Positions 46,846 to 64,000 of a stretch of DNA of 64,000 bases are shown piece after piece. A program made the translations under genes and the position numbers. Source of the stretch: Pycnopodia helianthoides (lineage: Eukaryota; Echinodermata; Asteroidea; Forcipulatida; Asteriidae); contig CM063256.1 in the NCBI GenBank assembly GCA_032158295.1, positions 12,446,953 to 12,510,952 of the forward strand, in the 5' to 3' direction. Each line of letters opens with the position of its first letter. Position 1 is the first letter of the stretch. The notes beneath the pieces are model-generated. The model made no database searches. It was not told the origin of the DNA and saw only the letters and a program-made list of their open reading frames with translations.

Positions 46846-49482
46846 AACGAGCATTTATTACTTATTGATTATGGATACTTAAATAGTTACATTGTTAAAA
46901 GTTCAAATCAACTCCTCATGATTTAGACATCTCAAAGTCAAAACCTCATTTGTTTATTTCAATCATTAAAAATGTTTTATCAGAAATGCTTTATACAGCA
47001 AATCAATTTGTACTTGTTAACTCTGAAAGTTTTATCCAAAAAAAAAACAGGTGGTGATGGTCCATTTGTTTGTTCCAATGTTATTCCTTTTTATTGTTTA
47101 CAATTATGTTATGTCCAATGTAATGTTTATTGTATGCATATTTTTATAATAAAAGATGAAAAAGCAAAACAAACAAACAATCAGTATGTTTATGACATCA
47201 GTGTTTATTGATTCCTTTAAAATGAAATCCTTCAATACAAACAAATCTTTGTCAACACAAAGCAAAGTACGCTTGCTATTGGCAACTATTACGGTACGAC
47301 TCGGTAACCGCATGTGCTTAATTTTGACATCGGACAGGTGCACAATTTGTTGTGCCCCCCAATGCAAGAATGAGAACATTTAAAAACAACTTTCGTATGA
47401 AGGCCGAGATAACTGAATGCAGTATCACTGGTGCAGATTGGATCACGTGAAATTTTGATTCGGTTTTGTGAAATTTTGGTGATTTAGTCGAAAAAAAAAG
47501 TTAAACGGAGTTCAGTGTCCAATTTTCGCTAAAAGCCTGCTCGCCTCACACAAACTGGCCCCAACAATTGCCAGAAGCCCACGGAAAATGAGTTGTGCTA
47601 GTTTTTCTCGTAGATCCTGGCCCACTTTCATGTCTTTGCTTACTGCTGAATTCTGTGCTTGCGATCTTCGTTCTTCGCTTACAGGGCAAGCGCCGAATAT
47701 CTGCGATACCTGTGTAAGCAAAGAATGCCTAGTAACGTCGAGTATGCACGCACGCACGCACACAAGATAAAATTCCCTGCCAACATGTGCAATACGCTCG
47801 ACATAAATCCGGATTTCCCTGCTTCTGTAAGTGCCGATTCTTTGCTTACGGTAAGCAGAGCCATGGAATTGGGCCTGATGTGCACCTGTACTATTTTGAG
47901 GCTCAAAACACACAAGAGTTGTGGTGCGGTTAAGGCTTACAATCCATTTGTCCGTCATGCGTTGTGGCAATGTGATGCGCTTATCACATAAAAATGAGAA
48001 TACACACCGAGCAATTCACATGCAGTATCTGTATTGCATGACGCGTGTTGTGTAATTTGTGCAAAAGTTATAAGCTCCTCGGAGCGATTGAAACGGATGC
48101 ATTTGGGGAAAAGCATGTAAGATTGGAACTTTTGCGAAGCCTACACATGGATTTTCAGAATACGCCATACGCAAATTCATACATGGACTTTTTACCTTAA
48201 GTGTTTCCACCCAAATGCCGCTGTTTGAAATTCCCCTGGATGAAATAGTTTAAAAACAGCTTCAATCCGCAAAATTGCAAGGCAGAGGGCAATGTCATTT
48301 CTAGTGGGGCATTACAACAACAGTTATACATACAGGTACATGGTACATGTACTTTACATGTACATTATATGTTAATGAAATTTTTTTTTAAGCAAAACAC
48401 TACTCTGTACAGGCAAATACAGGTGCTTAAAAATGCAGTGCGCCCTCTAAAGTTGACCCCACACTTTAAAACTTCACAGAGTAGGGCAGTTTCATCAATG
48501 GCTTAAAACGAACAGTAAAAAAAATCACAAGCCTAAAGCCATCCTCAGGCTGACCTTGCTATGACACAGAAACAGTCGGCGACTGTTTAAGACCCGAGAA
48601 TAACTACAATGATATTAAGAGGATCGGCATCGGTCTCCATTCGAAAAAATCAACAGCAACGGGAGGAAAAAAATATATATGTGACGTGTTTGGACAGCGG
48701 GACATCGCAGTCGACCTGTGTGAGTTGCGACGTCTGCACCATATCAGGTGCAGCTTTACTCGTGACTGCGTCATAGATTCGTAGGGGTCCCTTTGCAAGT
48801 GCAGTGCGCATGCGTGAACAAGCCTATACAACAAAAATGAAATCACATTCAAGATGCCAGTCCTCACATCAGAAGCGAATTTGTTGGTGTCAGTGGCCGT
48901 ATTAATAAAATACAAACTTTATTCCCTAGAGTATCGTGGCAGGAGCGGTACACTGTTACTACAATAATGTAGGCCAGTCAACGGTTAACAATCGGGAGTG
49001 AAGTAAGCACAAAATGTGCGTGAATGGACTACCAAATCACATTTACACTCCTCTAAAATGAAAATATCAGTTAAGTACCGTACACACTGTGTCTCAAATC
49101 TTTTCCTCATAAAGTACGCCATCCTATTGAAAAAGTCACATGATTGCACTTGTGTCTACATCACAGAATCAACGTCGGTCAATAGAGGGCGACAAGAGCA
49201 CGGTTGTCAGGGTGACGCTTTATCCAAGACATTTACACGATTTGGAGTGATGATTGACGTGCTGGACGACGATGGTTTTATCGCAGCAAAAGCAAACCTC
49301 AGGTCGAATCTGAAGAAGGCTTCGCACAAACTACCATCTTATGCAGTAACCACCCACAAATAGAACCATGCTGCTTAGCAAACCACAAACGTACTTAAAC
49401 CCTGAGGGTCATGCGGCGGGTGCTGCGTGAGGACCGAACTTTTCAACCTCTCCTAGGCAAACTGTAGAGGACGCCGTATTAT

Positions 49483-50071
49483 TGGGTGTGTTCGATTAGC
49501 TTTCTCGGATATGCCCGTGTGTTCTCTCATCTGGGTGAGCTCCTCGACAAGAGCTAAAAGAACGCCAGCTTCCCCCAGCATTCACACCAATGCATCTTGG
49601 GACAGCTGACCGGAACTACTATCATTGTGTGCATTTTGCCGGAAACTTTTTGTGGATTCACAAAAAAAACGCAACGTTACATTATTTTACACGCACAAGC
49701 GTTCCACTGTGTTAACACGATGCAGGGAAATTGATGCATGGGTAACTTTCAATAAGAATGGATTGTTCCATAAATTATCTTTTGTACATAGAGTACCCGT
49801 ACTTAATGCTCCAACAAAGTCGCGGTTTTAAGGGTGAAAATGGGTGTCAATCTTCCTGACAGTGTGCCGCTGAATTATAAACAAAATGCTGGCCATTGAG
49901 AAAGTTGTTTCCATCGCGACGTCATACACCAGGGTCAGTCCCAAGTAACCCGCTCCACAAGCGGGGCACTTGGGTCTGACCCGGGTGAGCCACAACAATG
50001 ACGTCAAAGCTACTCAAAGGCTCTGGGGTCAGACCGGGGTCCGACCCACGGAAGCTAATCGAACACACCCA
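49483..50071. mobile_element. 589-bp TIR element downstream of COPS5
   Basis: TGGGTGTGTTCGATTAGCTT at the left and its perfect complement AAGCTAATCGAACACACCCA at the right form 20-bp terminal inverted repeats. The interior is GC-richer, with GGGTCTGACCCGGGTGAGCC. No transposase frame is present. Confidence 0.85.
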
Positions 50072-50298
50072 TTGTAACTTGCTGCTCATGACAGATGTTG
50101 CAAAATTCTTTTTTGAGAAATTAAATATTTAACCGGTTCAGGAACAAGTGTTACTCGTGGGCTGCTTGTGCAAAACTTCATTACAATGTTTCAAAGGTGT
50201 TACCCTTCGCTGCTTCCACAGACAGCACTTTGCTTTACGCGAGCAAGTGATGGTTACGATAAACCGATTAACTAGTTCAATCCAGTGGCTAACCTTAG

Positions 50299-61886
<11,588 letters not shown>

Positions 61887-62060
61887 TTTTACAGGATGGC
61901 AGGACAGAAAGCTGTAAGAAAAATTAGATTGACTAGCTAGTGTCAGCAGTTGACCTAATGTCAGCAGTTGAGGGCTCACTCTAAATCGTACGACGGCTGT
62001 TTGTATACAAGCATCTGCTATGGACCGCCAATTTAGCAAAATCAAAAATCAAAAGATTTT
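61887..62060 (-). promoter_or_regulatory. COPS5 leader and probable promoter side
   Basis: Immediately upstream of the COPS5 start. The reading frame stays open for about 53 codons before the chosen Met. AAATCGTACGACGGCTG and GGACCGCCAATTT are slightly GC-richer words that may mark the promoter; no clear core element is visible. Confidence 0.35.
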
Positions 62061-64000
62061 TTTGTAACACACATTGTATTTTATTTTTATTGTTTTATTT
62101 AAATAAACCAATGTGAGATTTTTCTAAAATCACAAGAAATGAGCGTTGAGTACAAGAGGGGGTTTGCTCTTAAAAATCAAAGAGCAAACTTTGTTTTAAA
62201 AAACATGGTGTCACTAAAAGAGGATATTAGGCAAAGCTGACTCACCAAGCGCCAGATGTCACCCTGAGGAAGGATGGTTTCACTTTAAATCACTGTCAAC
62301 GAGAAATGATGACTGATATGTTAAAATTTACACGAAAAAAGAAAGCTTGAAAGGTTTGCTCTCGCAAGCTCCTGTCATGAAAATGGTGCTCTTTAAACCT
62401 TAACCCTAATCCCCCTTCAGGAAATGGCCCAAAGACATAAGAAAGTTTGGGGGTTTAATGAGGTGTTCTGAAAAAACAAGACTTGTGGTACATTAGTTTT
62501 GACAACTTTTTGTTCAACCTCCCCCCCCCCCCCAAAAAGAAGATATTAACAACACAAAATTGACCCGCAGCAGAGTAGGCCTATTGGGTCCATTTGAGAT
62601 CACTGTTGAGTGACTTTGTTTTGAAAACTACTGATTGACTTGTGTTGTTTTGATAACCATACTCTTTTGTATTAAAAAAAGCTGGCGTAATGGATTAAAA
62701 ACAACAAAATTGCAGTTTAAACAATCTTATTTTTCCAGAAGTCCCAATTTTAATCGGCCATAATTATGATTGCTTAAAATAATAAACATTAAGTCCTCGA
62801 TTTTGTAGATTTTACAAAATCAATGATTTGTTGTTTATACTTTACTAGAACAATTATTCCCACCTTCATTTTCCAACAAACACACTCCATACAACCAACT
62901 TGTAAACCGCATTTCGGTGGCAACAGAGAAAAAAAAGTGGTTTATATTTTGTCAGGGATCTGCTGTTTACTTTCACATCAAGCTTTTTCAATTGAGGCAA
63001 CAAAATAAAGTGCCAGAGATTTGTGGGATCTTTAGATGTTATTTTCTGGACTTTGACAAATTTAAAACAAATATTCTCTGGAGAACTGGTACAACTATTA
63101 ACTTTTTAGATTGCCGATATTTTAATAATCTTATAAACAGTGAGATTTCAAACTGAAAACAGACCATTTTTTTAAGATAATTATATACCAATCCTGTACT
63201 TTGTCTGTAGAAAGATTAGAATAAAAAAACGCCAAGATGTACTCACCGAGTTTCTTCCCTTACACTGCTGCACTTTAGACATCCTTGCCTGCATCATGTT
63301 TCCCTGCTGCCTATAATCTGTCCCAGTTCAAGCACAATGTGAATGGGTTTCTTTTAACTCTACTCTCCACACTTTCTTTTTTCTATCCCTTTCGTAGGCC
63401 ACACCTCGAGTAACCCTTTGTTCCTTGTGATGGGCGACTTGCATAAAATAATTGGTTTTTTTTAAATAGTGAAAAAGAACAGCTTTCTACATGTGACCTT
63501 TAAACCGCCTGCAAAAAAGGGGTAATACACAAATCCTCAGAGAAAAACCAAGAAACATTCACCTCTTTATTAATATCCATTGATGCAATTTTGCAATTTA
63601 TTCAATATATATACTTCAAGCATCGAGGGACATCACATCCCCAGAGGTACATGTACTGTACAGCAGTATAACTCTAAATTATGCATTTCTACACTGATTT
63701 AGTCCTGATTCACCATAGCCTGGCAACAGACTCTAGTATATGCTACACGAAGAACAGGCATGCCATCAACACAGAAACAGGCTTGATTTAGTTGCATTAC
63801 ACAATTTATTTATAAATTTTTTAAATTAGTGCTTACATTACACACTGGAATATGTTCCAAGTAAATATTAACCAAAAAAATTATAAGAATTATGCAACTT
63901 CAAATACATTGTACATTTTTTTTATTTATGAAGACAAATTTTACAGGCTTTCTTTGTGAAACAACAAACTTGGGAAAAAATTAAAAGCTATACAATTTAG
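62061..64000. other. Right edge, no gene recognised
   Basis: AT-rich, with a poly-C run at 62521-62533. The only interpretable item is the LINE tail at 63220-63450. Short open frames show no family resemblance. Confidence 0.4.
63220..63450 (+). mobile_element. 3' fragment of an L2/CR1-like LINE
   Basis: Across frameshifts the plus strand gives LPASCFPAAYNLSQFKHNVN-like residues, the same reverse-transcriptase tail pattern as at 31140-31395. Dead fragment. Confidence 0.5.

Larger units (their letters stand above)
43736..50298. other. Repeat-rich intergenic region between SLC17A9 and COPS5
   Basis: Both flanking genes end here (convergent). No gene can be supported. It holds hairpins (44.8-45.15 kb), a minus-oriented CAGGCCTGG MITE remnant (45728-45900), AGCAG-type MITEs (45915-46262), one weak exon candidate (46771-46845), a right-end-like AGAGCCATGGAATTGGGCC at 47867 and a 589-bp TIR element (49483-50071). 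Confidence 0.4.

Noticed and set aside
47512..47970. 152-codon minus-strand open frame
   Set aside because: No family resemblance or splice context, and it overlaps the end of an AGCAG-type repeat at 47867.
49560..49640. Promoter suggested by CCAATGCATCTTGGGA and ACCGGAACT
   Set aside because: It lies inside the 49483-50071 transposon and no gene start follows.

Overview
The window is AT-rich animal nuclear DNA carrying four spliced genes spread among many short repeats. Human-like gene families, multi-exon genes with GT-AG introns, tRNA-derived SINEs and TTAA-flanked MITEs point to an invertebrate deuterostome. An echinoderm, perhaps a sea star, is my best guess. That is inference from repeat style and protein similarity, not proof.

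Layout. 1-3250: no recognisable gene; two foldback MITEs. 3251-7236: a 54-bp satellite array of about 73 copies. 8097-18047 (minus): a complete 8-exon gene for a secreted proteinase K-like subtilase (373 aa), with catalytic Asp135, His168 and Ser320. 20.6-23.9 kb: repeats only. 23884-34023 (minus): LTV1, the 40S ribosome-assembly factor (10 coding exons, 476 aa). 34599-43101 (plus): an SLC17A9/VNUT-like vesicular nucleotide transporter (9 exons, 460 aa). 43.1-50.3 kb: repeat-rich intergenic DNA with one weak candidate exon. 50299-61886 (minus): COPS5/CSN5, the JAMM deneddylase of the COP9 signalosome (8 exons, 330 aa). 62-64 kb: no gene, one LINE tail.

I rebuilt every gene exon by exon from splice sites. 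In all four the phases close and the summed coding length is a whole number of codons. LTV1 and SLC17A9 are head to head with only 575 bp between start codons, so they probably share a promoter. The four genes have no obvious common pathway: a secreted protease, ribosome biogenesis, vesicular ATP loading and cullin deneddylation.

The clearest oddities are: a GA instead of GT at the 5' splice site of the last COPS5 intron; a satellite whose every unit looks like a branch point plus 3' splice acceptor; several cleanly datable nested transposon insertions (MITE in SINE, MITE in LINE, MITE in MITE) that reveal their target-site duplications; and a 258-bp almost identical direct repeat flanking a catalytic-domain exon of the subtilase.
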